Of a stretch of 64,000 nt of DNA, positions 1 through 8,776 are shown piece by piece. The translations under genes were made by a program, and so were the position numbers. Source of the DNA: Pseudochelatococcus lubricantis (GTDB lineage: Bacteria > Pseudomonadota > Alphaproteobacteria > Rhizobiales > Beijerinckiaceae); NCBI RefSeq assembly GCF_042432495.1, contig NZ_JBHLXC010000007.1, positions 252,340-316,339 on the forward strand, in the 5' to 3' direction. Positions within the stretch are counted from its first letter, which is position 1, and each line of letters begins with the position of its first letter. The notes below the pieces were generated by a model that saw only the letters and a list, made by a program, of their open reading frames with translations, was not told the origin of the DNA and ran no database searches.

Positions 1-2
1 GC

Positions 3-632
3 GCGCTGCCGCTTCTCGCCGGGGAGGCGCACGCGCAGCGTGTGGAACGGGGCGCGCGCCCCGGCGCGTTCGATTTCTACGTGTTGGCGCTGTCGTGGTC
101 ACCCGGCTTCTGCGAACTGGAGGGCCGCGCCGACCGGCGCGATCAGTGCGCGGTCGGCCGTAAGCACGGCTTCGTCGTGCATGGCCTGTGGCCGCAATAT
201 GAGCGCGGCTATCCGCGCGAATGCGCCGCGATGCCGCGCGTGCCCTCCCGCCAGGCCATGAACGTCGCCGCAGGCATCTTTCCCGAACAGGGGCTGGCGC
301 GCCACCAGTGGCGGGTGCACGGCACCTGCTCCGGGCAGACCCCGGAGGCGTATTTCCGCGACACCGCGCGGGCGCGCGACAGGGTAACCATTCCGCCTGC
401 GCTGCACGGCTTGCCGGGCGACCGTGTCGCCTCGCCGGCGGAGGTCGAGCGCGCCTTCATCGCCGCCAACCCGGGCCTGCAGCCGGACATGATTGCCACT
501 GCCTGCCAGCGTGGGCGGCTGAAGGAAGTGCGTATCTGCCTGAGCCGCGACCTTTCCGGCTTCCGCGTCTGCCCGGAGGTCGACCGCAGCGGTTGCCGTG
601 ACCGGAACGTCACTATCGACGCGCCTGAGTAG
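3..632 (+). CDS. Secreted ribonuclease T2 family protein, 5' end missing
   Basis: An endoribonuclease of the RNase T2/Rh family, which cleaves RNA through a 2',3'-cyclic phosphate, normally in the periplasm or outside the cell. The two active-site blocks are visible: HGLWPQ (CAS I) and HQWRVHGTC (CAS II). A GTG at 42 could start translation, but the frame is open back to base 3. The upstream codons read ALPLLAGEAHAQ, which looks like the end of a signal peptide, so the true start is probably outside the window. In the best-studied eukaryotic members the residue after the first CAS II His is Glu; here it is Gln, which I recall also occurs in bacterial relatives. Six Cys residues (C24, C36, C62, C96, C164, C177 or nearby, counting from the GTG) suit a disulfide-bonded exported enzyme. 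Family call firm; start unknown. Confidence 0.9.
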   Translation, partial: ALPLLAGEAHAQRVERGARPGAFDFYVLALSWSPGFCELEGRADRRDQCAVGRKHGFVVHGLWPQYERGYPRECAAMPRVPSRQAMNVAAGIFPEQGLARHQWRVHGTCSGQTPEAYFRDTARARDRVTIPPALHGLPGDRVASPAEVERAFIAANPGLQPDMIATACQRGRLKEVRICLSRDLSGFRVCPEVDRSGCRDRNVTIDAPE

Positions 633-685
633 GCGTGGCATGGGCGGTTGAGCGGACGCGCAAACTCTGCCATTGATCGTCCGCC

Positions 686-1531
686 ATGAATTATCGCCAC
701 GCCTATCACGCCGGCAATTTTGCCGATTGCATGAAACACGCGCTCCTCGCGCGCATCCTTCTCTATCTGGGGCAGAAGGAGGCGCCGTATCGCGTCATCG
801 ACACCCATGCCGGCATCGGCCTTTATGACCTCGCGGGCATCGAGGCGGGCAAGACGCTGGAATGGCAGGACGGCATCGCCCGGCTCGCCGCGCCGCTGGC
901 GGGGGAGGCCGAGGCACTGCTCGCGCCCTATCGCGCGGCGCTGGCGGATGTCGCGGCGCGCTTCGGCGCAGCCCGCTATCCCGGTTCCCCCATGCTGGCG
1001 AGCCTGCTGATGCGGCGGCAGGACCGCGCCATTTTCGTCGAGAAGCATCCCGCCGATGTGCACCTGCTGGAAGAGAACCTGGGGCGCGACCGGCGGCTCA
1101 AGGTGCTGGAGCTGGACGGCTGGACGGCGCTGAAAGCGATGATTCCGCCCGTCGAGCGGCGCGGCGTTGTGCTGATCGATCCGCCCTATGAGGTCGAGGG
1201 CGAACTCGCGCACCTTGGCCAGGCACTGGTGGAAGCGCGCCGCAAGTGGAGCGGCGGCATTTTCGCCGGCTGGTATCCCATCAAGGATCTGGCGGCGCCG
1301 GAGGAGCTTGCGGATTTTCTGCGTGCCGCGGGCGTGCCGAAAATCCTGCGGCTCGAAATGCTGATCGACCGGGCGGACGACGCCTCGCGTCTGAACGGTT
1401 CCGGCCTCATCGTCATCAACCCGCCGTGGACACTGGCGCACGAGGCGGAAATTCTGCTGCCGGCGCTCGCGGAGCGGCTGGCACGTGGCGATCGGGTCGG
1501 CTTTCGCTGCGACTGGCTGGCGGGCGAATAG
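686..1531 (+). CDS. rlmJ: 23S rRNA (adenine(2030)-N6)-methyltransferase RlmJ
   Basis: RlmJ uses S-adenosylmethionine to methylate N6 of adenine 2030 (E. coli numbering) in 23S rRNA. The 281-residue product is the usual length. It starts with the family hallmark MNYRHAYHAGNFADC and continues with a SAM-binding segment around DTHAGIG (about residues 40-46). The N6-adenine methyltransferase catalytic motif is seen as DPPY about 60% of the way along. The ATG at 686 fits the conserved N-terminus exactly. It lies 53 bp after the RNase T2 gene on the same strand and is followed by a gene on the opposite strand, so it is the last gene of its transcription unit. A housekeeping function; nothing unusual is seen. 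Confidence 0.96.
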   Translation: MNYRHAYHAGNFADCMKHALLARILLYLGQKEAPYRVIDTHAGIGLYDLAGIEAGKTLEWQDGIARLAAPLAGEAEALLAPYRAALADVAARFGAARYPGSPMLASLLMRRQDRAIFVEKHPADVHLLEENLGRDRRLKVLELDGWTALKAMIPPVERRGVVLIDPPYEVEGELAHLGQALVEARRKWSGGIFAGWYPIKDLAAPEELADFLRAAGVPKILRLEMLIDRADDASRLNGSGLIVINPPWTLAHEAEILLPALAERLARGDRVGFRCDWLAGE

Positions 1532-1613
1532 GCCCTGCGACCGGGGTACCGGTACCAAAGCGCGCGCAGCCACATCGCTCGGGAGGCGCCTCGCGCCTGA
1601 AAATCCGCGCAAG

Positions 1614-1645
1614 ACAAAAAAACCCGGCGGCTTGCGCCGCCGGGC
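1614..1645 (-). terminator. Rho-independent terminator of the outer-membrane protein gene
   Basis: Read on the minus strand, a 9-bp GC-only stem (CCCGGCGGC / GCCGCCGGG, 4-nt loop) is followed at once by seven T residues. It lies about 40 bp past the stop of the beta-barrel gene at 1685. Confidence 0.9.
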
Positions 1646-1684
1646 TGATAGCTGATTGATCGCTGGCCCGCAAGGGCCGTTCAA

Positions 1685-2428
1685 TCAGAACGAGTCGAAC
1701 TTGTAGTTCAGGCCAGCGCGGACCACGCCGAATTCGGTGTCCTTGCGGTTGTCGTAGAGGGGCAGGAAGGCGTTGCGGTCTTCCTTGCCGAGGTTGACAT
1801 ACAGACCTTCGAGGCGCGCCGTGATGTTGTTGGTGATGGCGTACTCGAAGCCAGCGCCGAGCGTCCAGCCCGTGCGGGTGTCGCTCTTGTTCTGGTAGTA
1901 GGCGCCGTTGTAGACGAAGCCGTTGTCGTTGCCGCCACCGCCGTAAGCGAAGCCGCCCGTGCCGTAGATGAAGGCGCGGTCGAAGGCCACACCGAGGCGG
2001 GCGCGGACGGTGCCGAACCACTCGATGCCCGTGCTCGTGCCGCCGAAGTAGCCAGCAGCCGGGTTGTAGGCGAGAGCATAGTTGCTGTTCTTGCCCTTCA
2101 GGTCAGCGTAGTTGATGTCGGCTTCGAGACCGGCAACGAACTGGCCGAACTGGTAGTTGTAGCCGATCTGGCCACCACCCGTGAAGCCGCCGTCGTCGTT
2201 GTTGCCACCGTTGTAGTAGGTGGCACCGTTGTAGAACTTGTCGTCGTTGTTGCTGTTCCAGGCGTAACCGGCGTTCACACCGACGTAGAAGCCCGTCCAC
2301 GTGAAGATCGGAGCCACAACCGGAGCGACCGGCTCGACCTGCCGGCTCGGAAGGTCAGCAGCAAAAGCAGCGCCCGAAGCGACCAGGCTGGCGACAGCAA
2401 CGCCCGCAAGAAGAACCTTTTTCATCAT
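1685..2428 (-). CDS. Outer-membrane beta-barrel protein (Omp25/Omp31-like porin family)
   Basis: A small 8-strand-type outer-membrane protein like the Omp25/Omp31 proteins of Brucella and RopB of rhizobia, which give structural integrity to the outer membrane. The 247-residue product begins with a textbook Sec signal peptide (KK, hydrophobic stretch, AFAA cleavage near residue 24). The motif FTWTGFYVGVNAGYAW follows, the first strand of this family, then alternating Gly/Asn/aromatic strands. It ends in Phe, the C-terminal residue needed for barrel insertion. AGGAG sits four bases before the ATG, and the mRNA leader holds a small hairpin (CTTCA / TGAAG). With its strong terminator this looks like a highly expressed single-gene unit. 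Confidence 0.9.
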   Translation of the reverse strand: MMKKVLLAGVAVASLVASGAAFAADLPSRQVEPVAPVVAPIFTWTGFYVGVNAGYAWNSNNDDKFYNGATYYNGGNNDDGGFTGGGQIGYNYQFGQFVAGLEADINYADLKGKNSNYALAYNPAAGYFGGTSTGIEWFGTVRARLGVAFDRAFIYGTGGFAYGGGGNDNGFVYNGAYYQNKSDTRTGWTLGAGFEYAITNNITARLEGLYVNLGKEDRNAFLPLYDNRKDTEFGVVRAGLNYKFDSF

Positions 2429-2940
2429 TCACTCCTAAAAAACTGTCTTCTTCAAGCCGAATGGCCTTCAGCCATCCCTGAAGTTGCACAATACATACAG
2501 CAACTCGGGCAGGACGTCTGTGCCTTTCGTGCCACAGAGAAAACGCCAAAAAGGGCGGGAATGTGTCGACATAACGGAAACCAGGCCATGTTGCACCGGC
2601 CCCGCCATGTCGCCGGCTCAGGGAGCCTAACCGTAACCCATTGTTCGCGCAAGATGTTTCGAAGGATAAATCGCGGCTGTGGCATCATGTGCGCGATGTT
2701 CCCGCACATTGGATTCCAGATGCCGGAACTCTCTCGGTCTTTTCGCTTCGTGGGTTATAGATAACAGCGGGTTAACGGCGGAGACGTCGAATACATTTAC
2801 TTGTATTCAACAAACGTCCGCCGTCCGCCGGCGGACGCGGACCATGGCCGGGGTGGACGCCGCGCGGGCAGGGCACGGCCCAGAGGCTTGCGATGGAAGG
2901 CACATCGTGTCAAAGCGAGGCGAGTGAGGTCCCGGGATCC
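2429..2940. other. Intergenic region between divergent omp and glycosyltransferase genes
   Basis: 512 bp with no convincing gene. It must contain the promoter and leader of the minus-strand beta-barrel gene (leader hairpin at about 2460-2480) and the promoter of the plus-strand glycosyltransferase gene. Short open frames here have no Shine-Dalgarno site and no recognisable product. Confidence 0.5.
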
Positions 2941-3750
2941 ATGACGCAACCGCCGCTGCCACTGTCCATTTTCATCATCGCCCGCAACGAGGCGGACCGC
3001 ATTGGCCGCACACTTGCGGCGGTCGCCGATCTGAGTGACGATATCGTCGTCGTCGATTCGGGCTCCACCGACGCCACGCGGGAGATCGCGGCCCGGCACG
3101 GCGCACGGGTGATCCACAACGACTGGCCCGGCTATGGGCCGCAGAAGCGCTTCGCCGAGGACCAGTGCCGCCATCTGTGGCTGCTGAACATCGACGCGGA
3201 CGAACTGGTTCCGCCCGATCTCGCCCGCCGCATCCGGGCGCTGTTCGACGGTGGCGAGCCCGACGCGGACGCCTACGAAATCCGCATCGCCGAGGTTTTT
3301 CCTGGCGAGCGCGCGCCTCATCCGCTCGCCTACACGCTCGCCCCTGTGCGCCTTTACCGGCGCGACAAGGGTCGCTATGCCTTGTCCACGGTGCATGACC
3401 GGGTGCAACTCGCGCCGGGCGCGAAGGTGAAGCGGCTCAAGGGCGCCATCCATCATTTCTCCGTGCGCTCCCTCGGCGACCAGCTCGCAAAGCTCAACAG
3501 CTATACCGATGCGCTGGCGCTTGATCTCGACAGCCGCGGCGCGAAGGTATCGGTGCTGCGCCTGTTCGTCGAGTTTCCGGCGTCGTTCATCAAGGCCTAC
3601 ATCGGCCGCCGCCATATCGTGCGTGGCATTTACGGCTTCATGACGGCGATGAACTTCGCCTATTTCCGCTATCTGCGCATCGCCAAGCACGTGGAACGGC
3701 GCATGCTCGCCCGCCAGAACGAGACTCAGGATCCGGAGAACGGCGGATGA
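2941..3750 (+). CDS. Family 2 glycosyltransferase (WaaE/KdtX-like)
   Basis: A GT-A fold glycosyltransferase resembling the WaaE/KdtX group, which adds a sugar to the lipopolysaccharide inner core. Visible marks are the nucleotide-binding start (LSIFIIARNEADRIGRTL), the block DDIVVVDSGSTDAT, and the metal-binding DxD-like motif in LLNIDADELV near residue 80. The rest of the 269-residue chain has the family's usual aromatic and basic pattern (KRFAEDQCRHLWLLN, HHFSVRSL). The ATG at 2941 matches where homologues begin; an upstream GTG/ATG at 2893 would add 16 unconserved residues. Its stop overlaps the start of the next gene by 4 bp, so the two are probably translated together. The acceptor and sugar donor cannot be told from sequence. 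Confidence 0.85.
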   Translation: MTQPPLPLSIFIIARNEADRIGRTLAAVADLSDDIVVVDSGSTDATREIAARHGARVIHNDWPGYGPQKRFAEDQCRHLWLLNIDADELVPPDLARRIRALFDGGEPDADAYEIRIAEVFPGERAPHPLAYTLAPVRLYRRDKGRYALSTVHDRVQLAPGAKVKRLKGAIHHFSVRSLGDQLAKLNSYTDALALDLDSRGAKVSVLRLFVEFPASFIKAYIGRRHIVRGIYGFMTAMNFAYFRYLRIAKHVERRMLARQNETQDPENGG

Positions 3751-4505
3751 CGACAGGCGTCGCGCTCGTCACCGGCGGCACGCGGCGCATCGGCCGCGCG
3801 ATCTCCCGGCGCCTGGCCGCGGCGGGCTATGCGGTCGCCATCCACTACCGCCACTCGGCGGCGGAGGCCGACTCGCTGGCGGCGGAGATCGCCGGCGGGG
3901 GCGGCCGCGCGGCGACGCTCCACGCCGATCTCGCGGATGCCGGCGCCGTTGCAACGCTCGTGCCCCATGCCACCGAACGGCTGGGGCCGGTAACGTTGCT
4001 CGTCAACAGCGCCTCTATCTTCGAGCCCGACGCCATCGCGGACCTCGGCCTCGGCCTGTGGGAAGAGACGTTCGCCGTTAATCTGCGCGCGCCCATGCTG
4101 CTGGCGCGCGACATGGCCGCAGGTGTGCCGGAGGGGCGGTATGGCGCCATCGTCAATATTCTGGACCAGCGCGTGTTGAGGCCCAATCCGCAGTTTTTCT
4201 CCTACACGCTGACCAAAAGCGCGCTCGCCACCGCCACCCGCACAATGGCGCAGGCGCTGGCGCCGCGCATCCGGGTAAACGGTGTTGCCCCCGGCCCTAC
4301 CTGCGCTGGCGCCCGGCAGACGGCGGAGGACTTCGCCCGCCAGGCTGCCGCGACATTGCTCGGCCGCGGGCCGTCGCCCGGCGAGATCGCCGATGCGGTG
4401 CTCTATCTGGCGGGCGCGGCGAGCGTCACCGGTCAGGTGCTGGCGGTGGATGGCGGCCAGCATCTGCTCTGGCGCACCGCGGATGTGGACGGCATCCCCG
4501 AATAG
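3747..4505 (+). CDS. SDR family oxidoreductase, possibly pteridine-reductase (FolM) like
   Basis: A 252-residue short-chain dehydrogenase/reductase using NAD(P)H. Residues near 10 read TGGTRRIG, a cofactor-binding motif with Arg at the position seen in pteridine reductases and FolM. The active-site Tyr and Lys are in SYTLTKSAL, and VNSAS takes the place of the structural NNAG motif. The C-terminal VTGQVLAVDGGQ segment is standard. FolM-type enzymes reduce dihydromonapterin or dihydrofolate. That role is a guess from the TGxxxRIG motif, since no folate gene lies next to it. It is translationally coupled (ATGA overlap) to the glycosyltransferase gene upstream. It converges 6 bp from the chemoreceptor gene, with no terminator visible between them. 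Confidence 0.85.
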   Translation: MTTGVALVTGGTRRIGRAISRRLAAAGYAVAIHYRHSAAEADSLAAEIAGGGGRAATLHADLADAGAVATLVPHATERLGPVTLLVNSASIFEPDAIADLGLGLWEETFAVNLRAPMLLARDMAAGVPEGRYGAIVNILDQRVLRPNPQFFSYTLTKSALATATRTMAQALAPRIRVNGVAPGPTCAGARQTAEDFARQAAATLLGRGPSPGEIADAVLYLAGAASVTGQVLAVDGGQHLLWRTADVDGIPE

Positions 4506-4511
4506 TCGGCC

Positions 4512-5858
4512 TCAGGCTTTTCTCAGGGAGGTGAGAAAGGTGTCCGCCTCGCGGGCCAGGCTGCTGGCGTCGCCAGCGAGGCGCTCCGACACCGCGCTGA
4601 CCTCGGCGCCCGATTGCGTGGCGTGCCCGGCGGCCTCGATCACCTCGTTCATGTTGGCGGCGATGCGCGTGGTCTCGTTTGCCGCCTGCTGGATGGAGCG
4701 CGAGATATCGGCGGTCGCCGCCAGTTGCTCCTGCACGGAGGTCGCGACGGAGCCGGCGATGGCGCTGATCTCGCCGATGGTGGCACCCACGCTGCTGATC
4801 GACGAGGCGGTTTCGGAAGCGGCCTGCTGGATTTCGGCGATGCGGGTGGCGATGTCCGCCGTCGCGTGTTCGGTCTGCGCCGCGAGAGACTTCACTTCCG
4901 TCGCGACGACGGCGAAGCCGCGCCCCGCGTTACCTGCGCGCGCGGCCTCGATGGTGGCGTTGAGGGCGAGCAGCCGGGTCTGCGCGGCGACGGCCTGAAT
5001 GAGTTCCACCACCTCGCCGATTCGCCGCGCGACCTGAGACAGCCCGTCCACCGCCACGTTGACCTCCGTCGCCTGGGCGACTGCCTGCCGCGCGACCTCG
5101 GCCGAACGTTCGACGAGCCGGCTGATCTCGTCGCTGGTGGCGGAGAGTTCCTCCGTCGCGGCGGCGACGGTCTGGGTGTTGACAGAGGCGAGTTCGGCGG
5201 CCTTCGTCGACTCCTCGGCGTGCCGCTGCGTCACGGCGACGGTCTCCGTCACGGAGCGGGCGCTTGCATTGAGGGCGTCGATGGACTGCGCGACGCTGCC
5301 GACGATGTTTTTCACCGACAGGTCGAAGCCGCTCGCAAGCTGCGTGTCGTAGGCCTCCCGCACGGCGTCGAGATAGGTGGAGATGGCGATGTCCATATCG
5401 AGCATGACGACGCGATTGACCGCATCCGCCATCCGCCCGGCCCGCTGCCGTGCCGCCGCCGGCCGGAGGAGGCTGACGCTGGTGCGGGCGATGAGCGTGT
5501 TCAGATGATCGAGCAGGATCATGTAGCCGCCGATGTAGCGGGAAGGTTCGAGGCCGATGCGGCTGTGAATGAGGCCAACCCGCTGGACGGAGGAGACATA
5601 GTCCGCATCGAACCGGCCCGAGAACAGACGTTGCCAGTGCACGATCTGTCCGCGCCGCGCATGTCCGGCGGCGCTCTGCGCGGCTTCCGGCGTGGGGCCG
5701 AAAAGCTGCGCGACGTCGGGCCGGGCCAGAAGGTGCGCATAGAAGGCGTCCAGAATCTCCGGCAGAGCCCCCTCGATGATCGGACGAAGCTCCTGAAGTG
5801 TCGCCTTGACCTCGTCATCGATTCCCAGGAACGAGATGCGGTCGGATATGTCGATCAT
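4512..5858 (-). CDS. Globin-coupled methyl-accepting chemotaxis sensor (HemAT-like) A
   Basis: A soluble aerotaxis-type receptor of 448 residues. Residues 1-170 are a protoglobin domain whose likely haem-ligating His is H98 in LIHSRIGLEPSRYIGGY, matching the HemAT pattern. Residues 190-448 are a coiled-coil signalling domain with the highly conserved receptor tip (AAQTRLLALNATIEAARAG, then GRGFAVVATEV). No membrane segment is present, so it acts in the cytoplasm, sensing oxygen or another gas ligand and passing the signal to a CheA/CheW complex. No C-terminal CheR-tethering pentapeptide is seen. It is one of two consecutive paralogues, with the other upstream on the same strand. The 127 bp between them is very AT-rich and could hold its own promoter. 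No other chemotaxis genes are nearby. Confidence 0.93.
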   Translation of the reverse strand: MIDISDRISFLGIDDEVKATLQELRPIIEGALPEILDAFYAHLLARPDVAQLFGPTPEAAQSAAGHARRGQIVHWQRLFSGRFDADYVSSVQRVGLIHSRIGLEPSRYIGGYMILLDHLNTLIARTSVSLLRPAAARQRAGRMADAVNRVVMLDMDIAISTYLDAVREAYDTQLASGFDLSVKNIVGSVAQSIDALNASARSVTETVAVTQRHAEESTKAAELASVNTQTVAAATEELSATSDEISRLVERSAEVARQAVAQATEVNVAVDGLSQVARRIGEVVELIQAVAAQTRLLALNATIEAARAGNAGRGFAVVATEVKSLAAQTEHATADIATRIAEIQQAASETASSISSVGATIGEISAIAGSVATSVQEQLAATADISRSIQQAANETTRIAANMNEVIEAAGHATQSGAEVSAVSERLAGDASSLAREADTFLTSLRKA

Positions 5859-5985
5859 GTCTGTCTCTGTGTTTCAGGCTCTGTACTATTTGTTTTTTCT
5901 CAAGGTCAAGCAGGTAAAATTCGATAATATATTTAACATCAGTTTATAATATAATAATTATTTTTAGATGTATATTGTAAAAAAG

Positions 5986-7350
5986 CTACTCATCATCTTT
6001 CTGCTTGCCGATGGAGGCGACGAAGGCTGTGGCCTCCCGGTGCAGACGGTCGGCTTCGGTGTGCAGATCGGCGACGTTGCGCGTCACCTGCGCGCCGGCC
6101 TCGCCCGCCGCGTCGGCTGCGCTGACGAGGGCGCCGGCGCTTCTTGAAATGCGCGCGGTTTCATCGGCGGCGCTCTGGATGGAGCGGGTGATATCGCCGG
6201 TGGCGGCGACCTGCTCGTGAACGGATGCCGCGACGGCGCCCGTCAGCGTGTTGATCTCGTCGATCGTCGCCCGGATGCCCGCAATCGCGCTGACAGTCTG
6301 CGTCGATGCCTTCTTGATCTCGTTCATGCGCTCCGAAACATCGGTCGTCGCACCCTCGGTCCGGGCGGCGAGGGACTTCACCTCCGCCGCGACAACGGCG
6401 AAACCCTCGCCCGCCTCCCCGGCGCGCGCGGCCTCGACGGAGGCGTTGAGGGCGAGAAGATGCGTCTGCCCTGCGATGGTCTGGATCAGCTTCGCCACCT
6501 CGTCGACCCGCGCGGCGAGGTCCGCCAGCCCGTTCACGGCCGCCATCGCCTGCTCCGCCTGTTCCGTCGCCCGTCCGGTGACGCCGGCGGAGCGGTCGAT
6601 CTGGCGGCCGATTTCGAGGTTGGTGGCGGACAGTTGTTCCGCCGCCGCGGCGATGGCGTTCGCGGTGGATGTCGCCTCGTCGGCGGAGCGCAGCGAGGCG
6701 CTCGCCCGCGCGCCCGTCTCCGCGATGCCGTCGGCGACGGCCCGGGCGCTCCGCGCCATCGCCTCGGTGGAGGACAGCAGGTCCCGCGTCACCCGGTCGA
6801 TCGTTTCCTCGAATTCGTCGACGATGCGCCCGTCGAGCGAATCCCGGATGCCGTCCAGATAGCTTGAAATCGCGAGATCCATGTCGAGCATGACCGCGCG
6901 CCCGACGGCGCTTGCCAGCCGCGCGGTCTTTCCGGCGGCTTCGCGCGGGTGCAGACGGCTGAAATGCGTGCCGTTGACCATGGCGTTCAATTGTTCGAGC
7001 AGGATGAAATAGCCGCCGATATAAGCGGAGGGCTTCAGGCCGATGCGGCTGTGCACCGTGCCGATGCGCCGCGAGGAGGCGACGTAATCGGCCTCGAAAC
7101 CGCCGGTGAAGAGCTGCTTCCAATGCGCGATCTGCGCCTGTTTCGCACGGGCGACGCCCGTCCGCTGCTGCTCGGGCGTCGCGCCGAACAGGGCGACGAG
7201 TTCCGGCCACCCGCCGACACGCTCGTAAAACGTGTCGAGCACCTGCGGAAGACGGGCCTCGATCTTCGGGAACCACTCCCTGAGAAGGGCGATCGTCGTA
7301 TCGTCGATCTTCAGAAACTGTTTTTTCAGGGCCAGCGTGTTGCGATGCAT
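5986..7350 (-). CDS. Globin-coupled methyl-accepting chemotaxis sensor (HemAT-like) B
   Basis: Second soluble haem-globin chemoreceptor, 454 residues, with the same layout as its neighbour at 4512-5858. It has a protoglobin domain (about 1-170) with proximal His H100 in TVHSRIGLKPSAYIGGY, then a receptor signalling coiled coil with the tip AGQTHLLALNASVEAARAG. Both copies share the globin-linker-tip order but differ at many positions, so the duplication is not recent, or the two have specialised for different ligands or affinities. It starts at ATG 7350; no strong Shine-Dalgarno site is seen. The upstream DNA is strikingly AT-rich. Partners (CheA/CheW) are outside the window. Confidence 0.93.
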   Translation of the reverse strand: MHRNTLALKKQFLKIDDTTIALLREWFPKIEARLPQVLDTFYERVGGWPELVALFGATPEQQRTGVARAKQAQIAHWKQLFTGGFEADYVASSRRIGTVHSRIGLKPSAYIGGYFILLEQLNAMVNGTHFSRLHPREAAGKTARLASAVGRAVMLDMDLAISSYLDGIRDSLDGRIVDEFEETIDRVTRDLLSSTEAMARSARAVADGIAETGARASASLRSADEATSTANAIAAAAEQLSATNLEIGRQIDRSAGVTGRATEQAEQAMAAVNGLADLAARVDEVAKLIQTIAGQTHLLALNASVEAARAGEAGEGFAVVAAEVKSLAARTEGATTDVSERMNEIKKASTQTVSAIAGIRATIDEINTLTGAVAASVHEQVAATGDITRSIQSAADETARISRSAGALVSAADAAGEAGAQVTRNVADLHTEADRLHREATAFVASIGKQKDDE

Positions 7351-7957
7351 GGGATGAAAACTCTGTTGAAACAGCTGTGCAATATTTCGGAAATCAAGGC
7401 GCTCTGAAAGACGTTAAAACAAACATATAATCATATTTTTTGAATAATTATTGATTTTTGAAAATATCATATTTCCTATTTCCTTCTTGTTTCTCTCTAA
7501 AGATAGAAAGTAAATCGGATAGAAAGGAATTTTACATGCGAAAATAATTCATTTCTGTGCTTTAACGGCGAATCATTTCGTTGAATTATCACGAGTTATT
7601 ACGATAAAGCTATACGTAGAATTTCTTATATTTAATTTACTCTACCTCGTGAACAGCGTAGTACGTATAGATATCGCCAACGCCCGCGGTCGGAAGCTGC
7701 GCTCAAAGTCAGAAAATTATGTCTTTGAGGAACCGGAGCTTTTTCCGCCAAAGGCAAGCGCCGGAATGCCCCTCTTTCAGCGGAAACACTCGGCCAGGCG
7801 CGGATGAGGCGGGCTTGTCGGTCGGCGTATAGAGCGCCAGACGATCTGATGGAATCAGATCGTACGCTCTAAAGTCTATATTTTACCGCAGCTTGCGTTC
7901 CCGCAACTCGCACTCAATGCGATGGATCGACTTGAATGCAAACTGCTATGGTTGCCG
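7351..7957. other. AT-rich intergenic region upstream of chemoreceptor B
   Basis: 607 bp with no supportable gene. Bases from about 7390 to 7680 are very AT-rich against the GC-rich background, with many A/T runs, and probably hold the promoter of chemoreceptor B. The last part carries a REP-like palindrome at 7831-7870. No insertion sequence ends or tRNA-like sequence are seen. Confidence 0.5.
7831..7870. repeat. REP-like intergenic palindrome
   Basis: Imperfect 40-bp palindrome. The outer arms are AGAGCG / CGCTCT and the inner arms are CGATCTGAT / ATCAGATCG around GGA. It resembles the short palindromic repeats scattered between rhizobial genes, and it shares AATCGTCTGG-like sequence (here ATCGTCTGG on the minus strand) with the element at 43251. 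Confidence 0.6.
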
Positions 7958-8776
7958 TCACGCTTCCTGATGCAGCGCGATCGCGGCTATCAGACGGCCG
8001 TAATCGGTCTCGTTGCGATGCGTGGCCCGGCGATAGCTGTAGAAGCGGGCTTCGTCGCCATAGGTGCACAGGCCGAGATGCTCGAAGGTGCCGATGCCGG
8101 CGGCGGCGGCCCGCGCGCCGATGAAGCCGGGCAGGTCGAAGCGCGCGTGCCCTGCGCGATCCGAGAGGGCGAAGAACCGGCTGTTGCCGGGGTCGGCCTC
8201 CGTGAAACGGTCGACGAATTCCGGCCCCACTTCATAGGCCGTCTGGCTGATCGTCGGCCCCAGTGCCACGCGAATGCGTGCCCGTTGCGCGCCGAGCTGT
8301 TCCATGCGGTCGATGGTCGCCTCCAGCACGCCAGCGAAAGCGCCCTTCCAGCCCGCGTGTGCGGCGCCGATCACGCCCGCCTGCGCATCGGCGAACAGCA
8401 GCGGCCCGCAGTCGGCGGTGGCGATGCCGAGAATCACGCCCGGCCTGTCGGTCACCATGGCGTCGGCGCGTGGCCGCTCGTCCGCCGGAAACGGCGTTTC
8501 CACCGTCACCACATCCGCGGAATGCACCTGATACAGCGTGACGAGGCGCTCGGGAGCGAGGCCGAAGTGGCCCGCCATGCGCCGGCGATTCTCATCGACG
8601 GCCGGGCGCGCATCCGCCGAGCCAAGCCCGCCGTTGAGGCCCGTGTAAAGCCCGTCCGACGCGCCGCCGCGCCGGGTGAAAAAGGCATGCCGCAGGCCGG
8701 GCAGGGCGGACAGCGCCGCCGCTTCCAGCGCTTCCGGCCCCCCGGCGCCCGGGGGCGTATCGTTCTGTCCGCTCAT
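7958..8776 (-). CDS. pgeF: Peptidoglycan editing factor PgeF (YfiH/laccase-domain family)
   Basis: A YfiH-family protein. The family was first called a polyphenol oxidase. In E. coli, PgeF keeps wrong amino acids out of peptidoglycan precursors, and other members act as purine nucleoside phosphorylases. The conserved metal-site blocks are all present: QVHSADV, ATADCGPLLF and GAAHAGWKG, with LGPTI and FYSYRR later. A GTG at 8806 is possible, but the ATG at 8776 is preferred because it follows GGAGG by a few bases (reading GGAGGCATC before ATG). Length from this start is 272 residues, close to the family norm. It is the third gene of an lgt - methyltransferase - pgeF series on the minus strand, though 150 bp separate it from the methyltransferase gene. 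Confidence 0.92.
   Translation of the reverse strand: MSGQNDTPPGAGGPEALEAAALSALPGLRHAFFTRRGGASDGLYTGLNGGLGSADARPAVDENRRRMAGHFGLAPERLVTLYQVHSADVVTVETPFPADERPRADAMVTDRPGVILGIATADCGPLLFADAQAGVIGAAHAGWKGAFAGVLEATIDRMEQLGAQRARIRVALGPTISQTAYEVGPEFVDRFTEADPGNSRFFALSDRAGHARFDLPGFIGARAAAAGIGTFEHLGLCTYGDEARFYSYRRATHRNETDYGRLIAAIALHQEA

Noticed and set aside
5933..5947. A CtrA-like site, TTAA-N7-TTAT, upstream of chemoreceptor A
   Set aside because: One mismatch in a very AT-rich stretch, where such matches arise by chance.
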